From Abyssibius sp040880065 (GTDB lineage: Bacteria; Pseudomonadota; Alphaproteobacteria; Rhodobacterales; Rhodobacteraceae): a DNA stretch of 64,000 nucleotides. The notes below the pieces were generated by a model that saw nothing but the letters and a program-made list of their open reading frames with translations, was not told the DNA's origin and made no database searches. This document shows, one piece after another, positions 42,879 through 52,139 of the stretch. The stretch spans positions 16,598-80,597 of the forward strand of contig JBBDJE010000051.1 of NCBI GenBank assembly GCA_040880065.1. Direction: 5' to 3'. The position numbers and the translations under genes are program-made. The stretch's first letter is position 1. The number at the start of each line of letters is the position of its first letter.

Positions 42879-43738
42879 GACGGGTCGCGTGCCCATAAAA
42901 ACAGGCCAAGCTCATTGGCCTTGGCAACGGTATCTTCCAAGCCCAAAACCAGCACGCCACCAGATTGGATAACCACCCCGGCCAGCCCGGCCTTTGCGGC
43001 CATTTCCATGGTGCGCGGGCCAACGGCCGGCAGATCAACGCGCCAATCCTGCCCCTGTTTGGGCGCCTTGAGCAACACGCCGCGCGCGCCGTTCGCATCG
43101 GGCCGGTAGCGCGCGCCTGTTTCGGCCACAAATTCGAGCATCCGGTCGGTGCCGGGGCTGCTTTCAGTCGCAAGGCACAGGCCTTGGGCAACAACCGCGC
43201 CCTGCCCGATATCGAGCCTGCCAAGTGCCGTTACAATTTCTTCGGCGCGCGCAGCATCGGCGCGGTCATCCACGCTGGGCTGGGCAAGGGTGGGAATGCC
43301 TGCCGGAATGAGCAGCCCTTCAAGCAGGTCATGTGCACCAGTAATTTTGAAGCCCTCCGCCTCGAATATGCTTGTAACCATGGCCAGCGTGTCATTATCG
43401 CCTTTCTTTAGCCCGGCAATAATGCGCGGCGCAAGGCGTAAACCTTTGATATCAAAGCGCAACGGGCTAAGCTTGGGGCGGGTCATGCCACCGGCCATTG
43501 TCACCTCGGAACAGTTTGCGCGCTTGAGCGCACGAAACAGCCGGCCCGGTTTTTCAAATATTGCGGGTATGATCGGGTAATCCTTCACCCAATCAAGCAT
43601 AATGCCCTCAAACACCACAACTGTGCAGGGCCGCCCGATGCGGCGGCATTCCTCGGCCACAAGGCGCGGCAACACCCCCTCGCCCGCGATAATGGCCAAA
43701 GGGTTCAGCACAGCGGGAAGGTTTGCGCCACTAGTCAT
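42875..43738 (-). CDS. lpxI: UDP-2,3-diacylglucosamine diphosphatase LpxI
   Basis: LpxI hydrolyses UDP-2,3-diacylglucosamine to lipid X, replacing LpxH in alphaproteobacteria. The 287-residue protein starts MTSGANLPAVLNPLAIIAGE with the LAIIAGEGVLPRLVAEE N-terminal nucleotide fold; VTMAGGMTRPKLSPLRFD, the TGAHDLLEGLLIPAG region and a C-terminal VDLPAVGPRTMEMAAKAGLAGV segment are present. The start at 43738 overlaps the lpxA stop by 8 bp. The lpxA-lpxI-lpxB order is typical of the group. Confidence 0.95.
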   Translation of the reverse strand: MTSGANLPAVLNPLAIIAGEGVLPRLVAEECRRIGRPCTVVVFEGIMLDWVKDYPIIPAIFEKPGRLFRALKRANCSEVTMAGGMTRPKLSPLRFDIKGLRLAPRIIAGLKKGDNDTLAMVTSIFEAEGFKITGAHDLLEGLLIPAGIPTLAQPSVDDRADAARAEEIVTALGRLDIGQGAVVAQGLCLATESSPGTDRMLEFVAETGARYRPDANGARGVLLKAPKQGQDWRVDLPAVGPRTMEMAAKAGLAGVVIQSGGVLVLGLEDTVAKANELGLFLWARDPS

Positions 43739-44537
43739 TGGGCAAAATGAAGGAACGGTTGGGTTCGGCCAGCAGGAATGTGGTAATTTCCTGCACCAAC
43801 GGCATATCGGCATAATCGCTGGCCAGTTGCGCGGCGCGCTCGCGCAATGTGCCTTCAGTGCTGAACAACGCGCGGTAAGCGGCACGCATGCGGTGGATTT
43901 CGGCCTTGTCAAGGCCACGGCGTTTTAGCCCAGTCAGGTTCAGCCCGCCAAGCTGCGCGCGCGCGCCGATCGTTGCGGCATATGGAATAACATCGCCAGA
44001 AACGATGCAGCCCGCGCCCACAATCGCGCCCTGCCCGATGCGCGAAAACTGCACGATACCCGCAAGCCCGCCCAGAATGGCATGATCGCCCAGTTCGACA
44101 TGCCCGGCAAGCGAGGCGTGGTTGGCCATGATGACACGATTGCCAACCTTGCAGTCATGCCCAACATGGGTGCCGAGCATGAACAGACAATCATCGCCGA
44201 TTTGGGTAAGCCCGCCCCCGCCTACCGTGCCGGGGTTGATCGACACACTTTCGCGGATCATGTTGCGCGCACCTATCACCAGCCGCGTTGCCTCGCCCGC
44301 GAATTTCAGGTCTTGTGGCTGATGCCCGACCGAGGCGAAGGGCCAGATTATTGTGCCTTCGCCCACCGTGGTATCGCCCGCCAGTGCAACATGGCTTTTC
44401 AGCTCTACATTGGCGGCCAGCTTCGCTTCGGCGCCGACCACACAAAACGGGCCGATCTGGCAGCCGGGGCCAATTTCGGCCCCCTGCTCCACAATGGCCG
44501 AGCTATGGATGCTGGCCGTTGGGTCGATCAGCGCCAT
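43731..44537 (-). CDS. lpxA: UDP-N-acetylglucosamine acyltransferase
   Basis: LpxA adds the first 3-hydroxyacyl chain to UDP-GlcNAc, the first step of lipid A synthesis. The 268-residue protein has an N-terminal left-handed beta-helix of hexapeptide repeats (IHSSAIVEQGAEIGPGCQIG, VVGAEAKLAANVELKSHV), the catalytic-histidine region MLGTHVGHDCKVGNRVIMANHASLAGHVELG near residue 115 quoted here by key residues (THVGHDC, NHASLAGH) and a C-terminal helical domain. It follows fabZ by 3 bases. Confidence 0.97.
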   Translation of the reverse strand: MALIDPTASIHSSAIVEQGAEIGPGCQIGPFCVVGAEAKLAANVELKSHVALAGDTTVGEGTIIWPFASVGHQPQDLKFAGEATRLVIGARNMIRESVSINPGTVGGGGLTQIGDDCLFMLGTHVGHDCKVGNRVIMANHASLAGHVELGDHAILGGLAGIVQFSRIGQGAIVGAGCIVSGDVIPYAATIGARAQLGGLNLTGLKRRGLDKAEIHRMRAAYRALFSTEGTLRERAAQLASDYADMPLVQEITTFLLAEPNRSFILPND

Positions 44538-44540
44538 GGC

Positions 44541-45014
44541 TTACTGCTCGTCCGGCATAACGATCATGGCGGAATATTCGCTTTCTGCCACGACCTTGCC
44601 ATCAACCTTGGCTTCACCCCAGAATTTCCAGATCTTGCCACGGCTGCGGATAACAGAAACATGCAGCTCCATCACATCGCCGGGCATAACCAGCTTGCGA
44701 AAGCGGGTTTTGTCCATCGTCATGAAATAAACCAGCACATCGGTATCTTCCAAACCCAGCGTTTTGATGACCAAAACGCAGGATGTCTGTGCCATCGCCT
44801 CGATAATCGTCACGCCGGGCATAATGGGTTTGGTAGGGAAATGGCCCTGAAAATGCGGCTCGTTTACCGATACGTTCTTGATGCCCACGGCAGATTCGCC
44901 GAGTTTAATATCGCGCACCTTGTCGATGAACAAAAACGGGTAGCGGTGCGGCAACAGGCGCCGGATTTCCATGATGTCAGCGCTTAGCACCTCGCTATTG
45001 TCTGCGTCTGTCAT
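44541..45014 (-). CDS. fabZ: 3-hydroxyacyl-ACP dehydratase FabZ
   Basis: FabZ dehydrates 3-hydroxyacyl-ACP in fatty acid elongation and competes with LpxA for 3-hydroxymyristoyl-ACP. The 157-residue hot-dog fold protein has His58 and Glu72 of the active site in GHFPTKPIMPGVTIIEAMAQ. AAAGGAG fixes the start at 45014; an upstream ATG at 45068 lies inside skp and is rejected. It lies between skp and lpxA in the usual order. Confidence 0.97.
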   Translation of the reverse strand: MTDADNSEVLSADIMEIRRLLPHRYPFLFIDKVRDIKLGESAVGIKNVSVNEPHFQGHFPTKPIMPGVTIIEAMAQTSCVLVIKTLGLEDTDVLVYFMTMDKTRFRKLVMPGDVMELHVSVIRSRGKIWKFWGEAKVDGKVVAESEYSAMIVMPDEQ

Positions 45015-45030
45015 ATGTTCTCCTTTGGAC

Positions 45031-45582
45031 TTATGGGTCGGTTGGCAAAAGCGCCGGGTCTTCGGCATAGGCCGTATCTAGCCGCGATACAGCCAGATCG
45101 GTTATATCCAAACTGGTGTTGAATAACAGCACCGAACGACGGTCCATAATGGCGGAAGCGCGGTTTTGAACCATGATGTCGCCCAAAACCTGCGCGGCTA
45201 TGCCAAAGAAAGCGCGGCGCCTGTCCTCGTTTCGTTGGGTTTGGGCGCGGTCTTTTTCAAGCTGCTCGGCGCGCACACGTTCAACGCGCAGGTTGAATGC
45301 CTCGGCGCGAATGCGAAAATCTTCCGGCGTGGCCGTTTTGCGCAATTCGGTAAGCTCGGTTTCTTCGGCGGCCAGCTCGTCGGCAATGGCTTCGCTTGCT
45401 GCCGTAAGCACGGCGCGCTCTTCGGATTCAAGCACAAGAATGGCGCGGCCAAGGGTGGATTCAATCAACATCCGCTCTTGGTTGATGAACAAAATCGCGC
45501 CGGGAGGCGGCGACGTGTCGTTTTGCGCCTGGGCCGACATTACCAGCCCAAACGCAACACATATGGCCAGAATCCAGCGCAA
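45031..45582 (-). CDS. skp: Skp/OmpH-family periplasmic chaperone
   Basis: The 183-residue protein has a signal peptide (MRWILAICVAFGLVMSAQA, cleavage before QND) and an OmpH/Skp domain with long charged helices (about residues 50-130) that form the tentacles of the trimeric chaperone. Skp carries unfolded outer-membrane proteins to BamA, encoded just upstream. Sequence similarity in this family is low; assignment rests on the ILFINQERMLIES strand, the helical pattern and the position between bamA and fabZ. Confidence 0.88.
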   Translation of the reverse strand: MRWILAICVAFGLVMSAQAQNDTSPPPGAILFINQERMLIESTLGRAILVLESEERAVLTAASEAIADELAAEETELTELRKTATPEDFRIRAEAFNLRVERVRAEQLEKDRAQTQRNEDRRRAFFGIAAQVLGDIMVQNRASAIMDRRSVLLFNTSLDITDLAVSRLDTAYAEDPALLPTDP

Positions 45583-45602
45583 TGGAACCCTTCCGCTGTA
45601 GC

Positions 45603-47936
45603 TTAAAAACTTGTGCTGACAGAGACCGAGAAGACTTGTGTAACGTCACCCGGCTGTTCCAGCAGCGGATAGGCCCAGCTAAATTGCAGCGGCCCGAGCG
45701 GCGTTTGCCAGTAAAGCGCAAGGCCGGCGCTGGCGCGCAGATAGGCGGCATCATCAATTGCCCCCGATGCCCCCATCGGCGCACCATCCAGCCCCCAGAC
45801 CGAGCCGAGATCGACGAACGCGCCGCCCATAAAGCCAAGGTCGCGCGGCAGGCCGATGGGGAATTTTGCATCCAGACGGGCGATTGCATAGAAATTGCCG
45901 CCAAGCGCATCATTGATGGACCCGCCATCATCGTCGCGCGGGCCGACCCCGCCAACATTAAAGCCGCGGAAGCTTGTGCCGCCAAGGAAGAACCTGTCGG
46001 TAATGCGGGTGCTGGTTGAACCTGCGAACACGGCCCCACCCTCAAAGTCGGCAGACAGAACGAGCGCGTCATCAAACAAACCAACATAGCCCTTGGCGCG
46101 CCCCGTAACTTTGAGATAGTCAGCATCGCCGCCAAGCCCGGCATATTGGCCTGTGAAGCGCAGAATATAGCCGGTTGACGGGTCAAACGTATCGTTGCGA
46201 GTGTCATGCGTGAGCGCGAAGCCAATGGCAGAGCGCACCTGCGTGCCTTCATCGGCAATGATAACGGGCGAGGTTGTGCCCGGCACGGTATCGCGGATTT
46301 CTTCGCTGACAATCTCGTAATTCAGACTTAGGCGCGTATCGGGGCCAAGCGGGAATGAAACCTGCGGGCGAAAGCCTAATTCGGTTGTTTGGAACGAGGA
46401 TTCTGTGCGGTCGATCTGGCGGAAATAAAGATCGCCGCCAATCGACAAATCACGGTCATTCACACGCGGTTCGGTAAAGCTGATAGAGGCAATGCTGGTG
46501 CGTTCGCCATATTCAAGCTCAAGCGCAAAACGCTGGCCGCGCCCAAGCAGGTTCCGCTCGCTGATCGAAACCTTGCCGCTAAAGCCAACATCGGTTGAAT
46601 AGCCTGCGCCAAATGTAAAGGCACCGGTTGGCGCATCCTGCACATCAACTTCAACAACCGCCTGATCGGGGCTGGAGCCTTCGCGCACGCGCACCGAAAC
46701 ATTCGAGAAATAGCGCAATGCCTGCAACGCGGCTTCCGCTTCGCGGATTTTGCGCGGGTTCATCGCATCGCCTTCGACAAGCGCAAACTCACGGCGAATA
46801 ACCCTGTCGATGGTCTGGCTGTTGCCGCGAATATCAATCCGCTCGACATAGACACGCTGGCCGTTTACCAGCTCGAAGGTAACATCAACCGTGCCGTTTG
46901 CCTCGTTACGGGTGTAGCGCGGCACGGCGCGCAGGAACGGGCGGCCTTGCCGTGCGGCTTCTTCTTCAATGGCCTCAACGGTTTCGCGAACCCGCGATTC
47001 ACGATAGCGCTGGCCTTCGCGCGTGCGGATCAGATTGCCGTAAACACTAGGGTCGACGCCTTCAACATTGGTTGCAACCGTGGATGTGCCAAAGTCATAA
47101 GTGGCACCTTCATAGACCGAATAGGTCAGGAAAACGCCATCGCGGTTAAGCGCAAACTCGCCCGCGCTGGCCTCGACCCGCGCATCAATATAGCCGCGCT
47201 CACGGTAAAAATTGACCAAAGCCGCAGCATCGGCCGATGAATTGGCCATGGCAAAATTGTCGCGTGTCAGAATGTTGGCAAGCGCGCCACCCTCGCCGGA
47301 ACGAACGGCACGGCGCAGGCGGGCATCGGTAAAGCGGCTGTTACCGGTAAAGTTCACACCGTCAACCGAAGCAATGCGGCCTTCGCTCACCTCGAACACA
47401 AGGTTTACACGTCCATCAGCGCGCTGAATGATGACCGGGCGAACATCGACATCAAAGCGGCTTTTTTCCGAATACAGCGCGGCAATGCGGCGGGCATCGG
47501 CCTCGATTGTAACGCGGTTCAAGGGGCCACGGGCAGAAGATTCGGTGATCGCGGCCAGCTCGCTATCTTTTATCGCGCTGTTGCCTTCAAAGTTCACAAT
47601 GCCAATGACAGGGTTTTCGCGCACTTCGATTATCATGCGGCCGGCAGCCGGGCGGATATCGGCAAACTCGAACAGGCCGGCTGCATAAAGGCGGCGCAGG
47701 GCTTCATTTATGCCCGCAGGTGTTACAGCTTCGCCCGCCACAAGGCCGGAAAGCGCAATAACCGTGCCATCGGGAATCACCTGATTCCCTGTCACAACGA
47801 TGGACGAGAAACTGATTTGGGACTGGGCGAGCGCGGTTTGTGGCATTGTTACAAGCGGTGCGGTCACCGCGAGCGCCGACAAAGTCAAAGTAAAACAACT
47901 GGTTAAAAACCGGTCTTTGAGTCCCAATTTCATCAT
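45603..47936 (-). CDS. bamA: Outer-membrane protein assembly factor BamA
   Basis: BamA inserts beta-barrel proteins into the outer membrane. The 777-residue protein has a signal peptide (cleavage near ALAQS), five POTRA domains (about residues 38-440; for example FSSIVVTGNQVIPDGTVIALSGL and VYVERIDIRGNSQTIDRVI shortened to their cores IVVTGNQ and IDIRGN) and a 16-strand barrel that includes the conserved VRGF-like FRGFNVGGVGPRD and a C-terminal Phe (SVSTSF). Two adjacent ATG codons (47936 and 47933) could be used. It lies between rseP and skp. Confidence 0.97.
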   Translation of the reverse strand: MMKLGLKDRFLTSCFTLTLSALAVTAPLVTMPQTALAQSQISFSSIVVTGNQVIPDGTVIALSGLVAGEAVTPAGINEALRRLYAAGLFEFADIRPAAGRMIIEVRENPVIGIVNFEGNSAIKDSELAAITESSARGPLNRVTIEADARRIAALYSEKSRFDVDVRPVIIQRADGRVNLVFEVSEGRIASVDGVNFTGNSRFTDARLRRAVRSGEGGALANILTRDNFAMANSSADAAALVNFYRERGYIDARVEASAGEFALNRDGVFLTYSVYEGATYDFGTSTVATNVEGVDPSVYGNLIRTREGQRYRESRVRETVEAIEEEAARQGRPFLRAVPRYTRNEANGTVDVTFELVNGQRVYVERIDIRGNSQTIDRVIRREFALVEGDAMNPRKIREAEAALQALRYFSNVSVRVREGSSPDQAVVEVDVQDAPTGAFTFGAGYSTDVGFSGKVSISERNLLGRGQRFALELEYGERTSIASISFTEPRVNDRDLSIGGDLYFRQIDRTESSFQTTELGFRPQVSFPLGPDTRLSLNYEIVSEEIRDTVPGTTSPVIIADEGTQVRSAIGFALTHDTRNDTFDPSTGYILRFTGQYAGLGGDADYLKVTGRAKGYVGLFDDALVLSADFEGGAVFAGSTSTRITDRFFLGGTSFRGFNVGGVGPRDDDGGSINDALGGNFYAIARLDAKFPIGLPRDLGFMGGAFVDLGSVWGLDGAPMGASGAIDDAAYLRASAGLALYWQTPLGPLQFSWAYPLLEQPGDVTQVFSVSVSTSF

Positions 47937-47990
47937 CTCGCATCCGCCTTGTTATTCTACGCCGGCTTTTACCGGTCGCCTAGCGCAACT

Positions 47991-49319
47991 CTAAAGGAGT
48001 CGCATGATGTCGTTATAAGTAACAAAGACGAACATGAACAGCACGAAGAAAAGCCCGATCGACATGACAATCTGTTGTGTGCGTGCGCTGGGTTTGCGGC
48101 GGCGCACGGCTTCAATGGCCAGCATAACAAGATGGCCACCATCCAGAATGGGAATGGGCAGCAGATTCACAAAACCGATGGCCGCCGACAGTGCCGCTGT
48201 CCACTGGATAAGCGAGGGCAGCCCTTGCTTGGCAACCTCACCCGTAACCTTGGCAATGCCAACCGGGCCTGACAGGTTTTTCGCGCTGAGCGCGCCACGA
48301 ATAATCGCGCGGATGGCGGTAATGGTGAAGGTGATCTGGTTTTTTACCGTCGTTGCCCCAAGGCTCAACGCTTCAAACACGCCGGGGGTGCGGCTGGCCG
48401 CATCGAAATACGAGCCAACCATGCTGATGCCGATCACCACATCATTGGTGACGGTGCCATCGGCACGCAACTGCTCAACCGGGCGGGCTGCGAGCGTGGT
48501 TGTCACCTCATTGCCATCGCGCCAGATAGTGAGGGTCATCGGGGTTGCGCCACTGGCGACAATCAGGTTTTTCATCGCAATGAAACTGTTGACCGGGGTA
48601 TCGTTTACAGCCAGCACAACATCGCCAATTTCAAGCCTGGCCTCTTTTGCGGGGCTGTCTGGGTGCACAAAGGCCACCATGGCCGGCACCAGCGGCGGAA
48701 TTTCAAGGTCGGTCCGGCGCCCGTCACGCAGCACGACGACATTGATCATGCCCATGAGTTCGCGCTCGCTGACAATGCTGAACACGTCGGCAAAACTTGT
48801 AACCGGAACGCCGTCTACTGCGATGAATACGTCATCGACCTGCACGCCGGTTTCATAGGGCATGGCCAAAACCTCGCCAACGCGCGGCTCGTCAAGTGCA
48901 ACACCCTGCGCCATGATCACGCCTGTATAAATGGCAACGGCCAGCACCATATTGGCAGCGGGGCCAGCGGCAATTGTCAACGCGCGCCGCCATGTCGAAG
49001 CAGCAGGAAAGCTGCGCGCAGCCCTGGGGCCACGGGTTGCCGCTTCGTTTACAGTGGCGCTTGCGGCATCGGCATCGCCCAGAAATTTTACATAGCCGCC
49101 CAGAGGGATGGCCGCCAACTGCCAGCGCATGCCGCGTTTGTCGGTGAACGACCACAGAACCTTGCCAAAGCCCAGCGAAAACACCTCGGCATCAATTCCG
49201 CACCAGCGGCCCACAAGGTAGTGGCCCATCTCGTGCACAAAAACCACGATGCTGATAATGACAATAAAGCTACCCAGCGTGAGCGCGACATCTGTAATAT
49301 TTTGCGCGAAGTCAATCAC
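47991..49319 (-). CDS. rseP: Site-2 intramembrane protease RseP
   Basis: RseP cleaves anti-sigma factors and signal peptide remnants within the inner membrane. The 442-residue protein has the zinc motif HEMGH (His29, Glu30, His33) in the first membrane helix, two PDZ regions (about 130-215 and 215-300, with VDDVFIAVDGVPV and GDVVLAVNDTPVN) and the second metal site PIPILDGGHLV near residue 395. Four membrane helices are expected. The start overlaps the dxr stop by 8 bp. Confidence 0.96.
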   Translation of the reverse strand: MIDFAQNITDVALTLGSFIVIISIVVFVHEMGHYLVGRWCGIDAEVFSLGFGKVLWSFTDKRGMRWQLAAIPLGGYVKFLGDADAASATVNEAATRGPRAARSFPAASTWRRALTIAAGPAANMVLAVAIYTGVIMAQGVALDEPRVGEVLAMPYETGVQVDDVFIAVDGVPVTSFADVFSIVSERELMGMINVVVLRDGRRTDLEIPPLVPAMVAFVHPDSPAKEARLEIGDVVLAVNDTPVNSFIAMKNLIVASGATPMTLTIWRDGNEVTTTLAARPVEQLRADGTVTNDVVIGISMVGSYFDAASRTPGVFEALSLGATTVKNQITFTITAIRAIIRGALSAKNLSGPVGIAKVTGEVAKQGLPSLIQWTAALSAAIGFVNLLPIPILDGGHLVMLAIEAVRRRKPSARTQQIVMSIGLFFVLFMFVFVTYNDIMRLL

Positions 49320-50502
49320 TTACCTGCCCCTTATTCTTGGCAATCCAGTCATTTGCCGCGTTACGCGCAGCCTTATCAATTGTTAATACATCATCTAAAT
49401 CACGCGGTATTTGCGTAAATACATCTTTCACATAGGCGAGTTCAAGCACGACTTCAACCAGCCGTGCCATATCCAGAAATCCGATATGCCCGTCAAGAAA
49501 GGCATCAAGCGCCGCTTCCTTTGCGGCGTTGAAAGCCGCACCATGCCCGCCGCCTGCCGCCAATACTTCGCGTGCGAGCCGCAAGGCGGGAAAGCGCAAA
49601 ATGTCGGGTGGCTCAAAATCGAGCTGGCGCAGTGTTTCAAGGTTGAGCGGCGGCACGGGCAGCGGTGCACGGTCGGGCCAGTTAAGCGCATAGCCGATTG
49701 GCGCGCGCATATCGGGCGTGCCCAGATGTGCCAGAATGGCGCCATCACAAAATTCGACCATCGAATGCACAATGGCTTGCGGGTGCACGATCACCTCAAT
49801 CGCATCGGCTTGCATGTCGTAAAGATAGGCCGCCTCGATCACCTCAAGCGCCTTGTTGAACATGCTGGCGCTATCCACCGAAATGCGCTGGCCCATATTC
49901 CATGTTGGGTGAGCCACGGCTTGCGCGGGGGTGGCGGCCGCCATCTGCGCAAGGCTCCATGTGCGAAACGGGCCACCTGTGGCGGTCAGGATCAGGCGGC
50001 GCACCTTGGCGGCATCTTCACCATTCATGGCCTGCCATAGCGCGGAATGTTCGCTATCCACCGGCAAAAGCCGGGTTTTATGCGCCGCACAGCGCGCCCG
50101 CAGCAAAGCGCCTGCACAGACGAGCGATTCCTTGTTGGCCAGCGCCAGCACCCGCGTGCTGGCCGCCAGTTCCAGCGTGGGGCGCAAGCCCGCCACGCCA
50201 ACAATGGCCGACATGGCCCAATCGGTCGGGCGAGTAGCGGCCTCGGCCAGCGCATCGGGCCCGGCGGCGGCTTCAACCCCGCTGCCATCCAGTGCGCGGC
50301 AAAGCTCACCGTAACATTCGCGATAGGCGGTTACAGCGACACGCGCACCAAGGTTGCGCGCCTGTTCGGCCAGCAGCGCGATATTTACCCCACCCGAAAG
50401 GGCAACCACATCATAGGCATCGCGCCCGCCGCCACGATTGATCAGATCAACGGTGTTGACGCCGACAGAGCCGGTCGCCCCGAATATGCTGATGCGGCGC
50501 AT
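49312..50502 (-). CDS. dxr: 1-deoxy-D-xylulose-5-phosphate reductoisomerase
   Basis: Dxr makes methylerythritol phosphate, the first committed isoprenoid precursor. The 396-residue protein has the NADPH fold ISIFGATGSVGVNTVDLI at the start, ALANKESLVCAGALL near residue 120, LPVDSEHSALWQ and the TATGGPFRTW and HPTWNMGQRISVDSASMFNK segments of the metal and substrate site. It lies between cdsA and rseP. Confidence 0.97.
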   Translation of the reverse strand: MRRISIFGATGSVGVNTVDLINRGGGRDAYDVVALSGGVNIALLAEQARNLGARVAVTAYRECYGELCRALDGSGVEAAAGPDALAEAATRPTDWAMSAIVGVAGLRPTLELAASTRVLALANKESLVCAGALLRARCAAHKTRLLPVDSEHSALWQAMNGEDAAKVRRLILTATGGPFRTWSLAQMAAATPAQAVAHPTWNMGQRISVDSASMFNKALEVIEAAYLYDMQADAIEVIVHPQAIVHSMVEFCDGAILAHLGTPDMRAPIGYALNWPDRAPLPVPPLNLETLRQLDFEPPDILRFPALRLAREVLAAGGGHGAAFNAAKEAALDAFLDGHIGFLDMARLVEVVLELAYVKDVFTQIPRDLDDVLTIDKAARNAANDWIAKNKGQVSD

Positions 50503-50505
50503 TGC

Positions 50506-51393
50506 TTAAAATACCAGCGTCAACACATAGACATTGACCGCGGCGACCAGCCCGTCAAGCCGGTCGAGAATGCCGCCATGGCCGGGAATGAGCGCCGAGC
50601 TATCCTTAACACCCTTGCGCCGTTTGAGCCAGCTTTCGCCAAGGTCGCCAATTTGGGCTGATACCGCCAAAAGCAGGCTCAGCGTTACGGTGGACCATAG
50701 TGGCCAGCCGGGGGCAAACAGCCCAAAGCCCAACCCGACAACCGCCGCAAGCCCCCAGCCGCCAAGCGTGCCCGACCATGTTTTTCCGGGGCTGACCGCT
50801 GGCCAGAGCTTGGGGCCACCCACAGCACGGCCAACGAAATAACCGCCAATATCGGTGGCCACAACGACAGCTATCAGCCAATAAACCAGCAAAAGGCCCG
50901 CTATGGTTTCGCCGCGATAATGGGCGAGCGCCGCCACAGGCAGGCCAAAATACACCACGCCAAGCGCCAGCCATAGCCAGGATGTTTTGCGCGCCGCAAC
51001 AATGGCGACAACCGCAAGACCAAGCGGAATCATCGCCCAGACAAGGCCGAAAATCTGCCCGACAAGTGCGGCACCGATTGCACCAGCCGCCATAACCAGC
51101 AGGCGAATATCGGTCACGCCGTATTTTCCGGTGATCAGGCCGCGATATTCCCACATCATCAGCGCGCCACCAACGGCCAGCATGCCCGATGTCCAGATGC
51201 CGCCAAGATAGAAGAACGCCAGCGCCGCAACAGCCAGCACAACGCCGGAAACGATGCGCAGGCGCAAATCGGCAAAGCCGCCGGGCTTGGGGGCACCGGC
51301 GAGCTCGTCAGGCTTGAAGGCAAACGGGTCGTCAGCCGGTTCCGGCTCAACCTCGATCTTGTCGATATCTTCCAGCTTGTCGTCATCGTTCAT
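50506..51393 (-). CDS. cdsA: Phosphatidate cytidylyltransferase
   Basis: CdsA makes CDP-diacylglycerol for phospholipid synthesis. The 295-residue membrane protein has about eight hydrophobic helices (from about residue 45) and the signature GDLGESWLKRRKGVKDSS...PGHGGILDRLDG near the C-terminus, with the catalytic Asp residues. An unusual N-terminal extension of about 40 acidic residues (DDDKLEDIDKIEVEPEPADD) precedes the first helix. It overlaps uppS by 4 bp. Confidence 0.95.
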   Translation of the reverse strand: MNDDDKLEDIDKIEVEPEPADDPFAFKPDELAGAPKPGGFADLRLRIVSGVVLAVAALAFFYLGGIWTSGMLAVGGALMMWEYRGLITGKYGVTDIRLLVMAAGAIGAALVGQIFGLVWAMIPLGLAVVAIVAARKTSWLWLALGVVYFGLPVAALAHYRGETIAGLLLVYWLIAVVVATDIGGYFVGRAVGGPKLWPAVSPGKTWSGTLGGWGLAAVVGLGFGLFAPGWPLWSTVTLSLLLAVSAQIGDLGESWLKRRKGVKDSSALIPGHGGILDRLDGLVAAVNVYVLTLVF

Positions 51394-52121
51394 TTGCTGA
51401 CCGCCCCGAAGCGCCGGTCGCGGGCCATGAACCCGTCAATCGACGCCTGAAATGCAGCCCGGTCAAAGTCGGGCCAGTTGATGTCGAGGAAATCATATTC
51501 CGAATAGGCCGCCTGCCAAAGCAGGAAATTCGAGGTGCGGCATTCGCCCGAGGTGCGGATCACCAGATCAGGTTCGGGCAGATCGGCGGTATCGAGATGC
51601 GCGGTGATCAGGTCTTCGTCCACCTGATCGGGTGAAATTTCGCCAGAAGCCACGCGCTGTGCAATGGCTTTCACGGCGCGGATCATCTCGTCGCGCCCGC
51701 CATAATCAACGGCGATTGTCAGGTTCAGCGCTTCGCCGGCCTCTGTGCGGCTTTCGGCCATTTCCATCAGCGCGCGCAGGCTTTTGGTGAACCGGTCGCG
51801 CCGCCCGATGAAGCGCAGGCGAATGCCATGTTCCACCAGACTCGTCACTTCTTTCTGAATGTAGCGGCGCAGCAGGCGCATCAGGCCGGAAACCTCGTCG
51901 GCGGACCGTTTCCAGTTCTCGGTTGAAAAAGCATAAAGCGTCAGATGTGTCACCCCGAAATCGGGGCAGGCCTTGACCGTGTCGCGCACCACTTCAACGC
52001 CGCGCTTATGGCCAAACAGCCGCGGCAGCCCGCGCGATGACGCCCAGCGGCCATTGCCATCCATGATCATTGCAACATGGCGCGCCTGCGTCACATTCCG
52101 TTTAGCGCGTGAATTCGCCAT
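51390..52121 (-). CDS. uppS: Undecaprenyl diphosphate synthase
   Basis: UppS elongates farnesyl diphosphate to the C55 carrier lipid used for peptidoglycan and surface glycans. The 243-residue cis-prenyltransferase has HVAMIMDGNGRWASSRGLPR with the catalytic Asp of MDGNGRW near residue 21, LTLYAFSTENWKR, AVDYGGRDEM and PDLVIRTSGECRTSNFLLWQAAYSE-type segment with SGE..SNF. It lies between frr and cdsA. Confidence 0.97.
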   Translation of the reverse strand: MANSRAKRNVTQARHVAMIMDGNGRWASSRGLPRLFGHKRGVEVVRDTVKACPDFGVTHLTLYAFSTENWKRSADEVSGLMRLLRRYIQKEVTSLVEHGIRLRFIGRRDRFTKSLRALMEMAESRTEAGEALNLTIAVDYGGRDEMIRAVKAIAQRVASGEISPDQVDEDLITAHLDTADLPEPDLVIRTSGECRTSNFLLWQAAYSEYDFLDINWPDFDRAAFQASIDGFMARDRRFGAVSK

Positions 52122-52139
52122 ACTTGCTCCTAATGCAGG

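Noticed and set aside
42210..43109. A 299-codon open frame on the plus strand
   Set aside because: It is antisense to lpxB and lpxI; Arg/His/Gln-rich composition marks it as a shadow.
44082..44987. A 301-codon open frame on the plus strand
   Set aside because: It lies fully antisense to lpxA and fabZ and has no ribosome site or family motif.
45461..46312. A 283-codon open frame on the minus strand
   Set aside because: It is in another frame of bamA and skp, both well supported by motifs.
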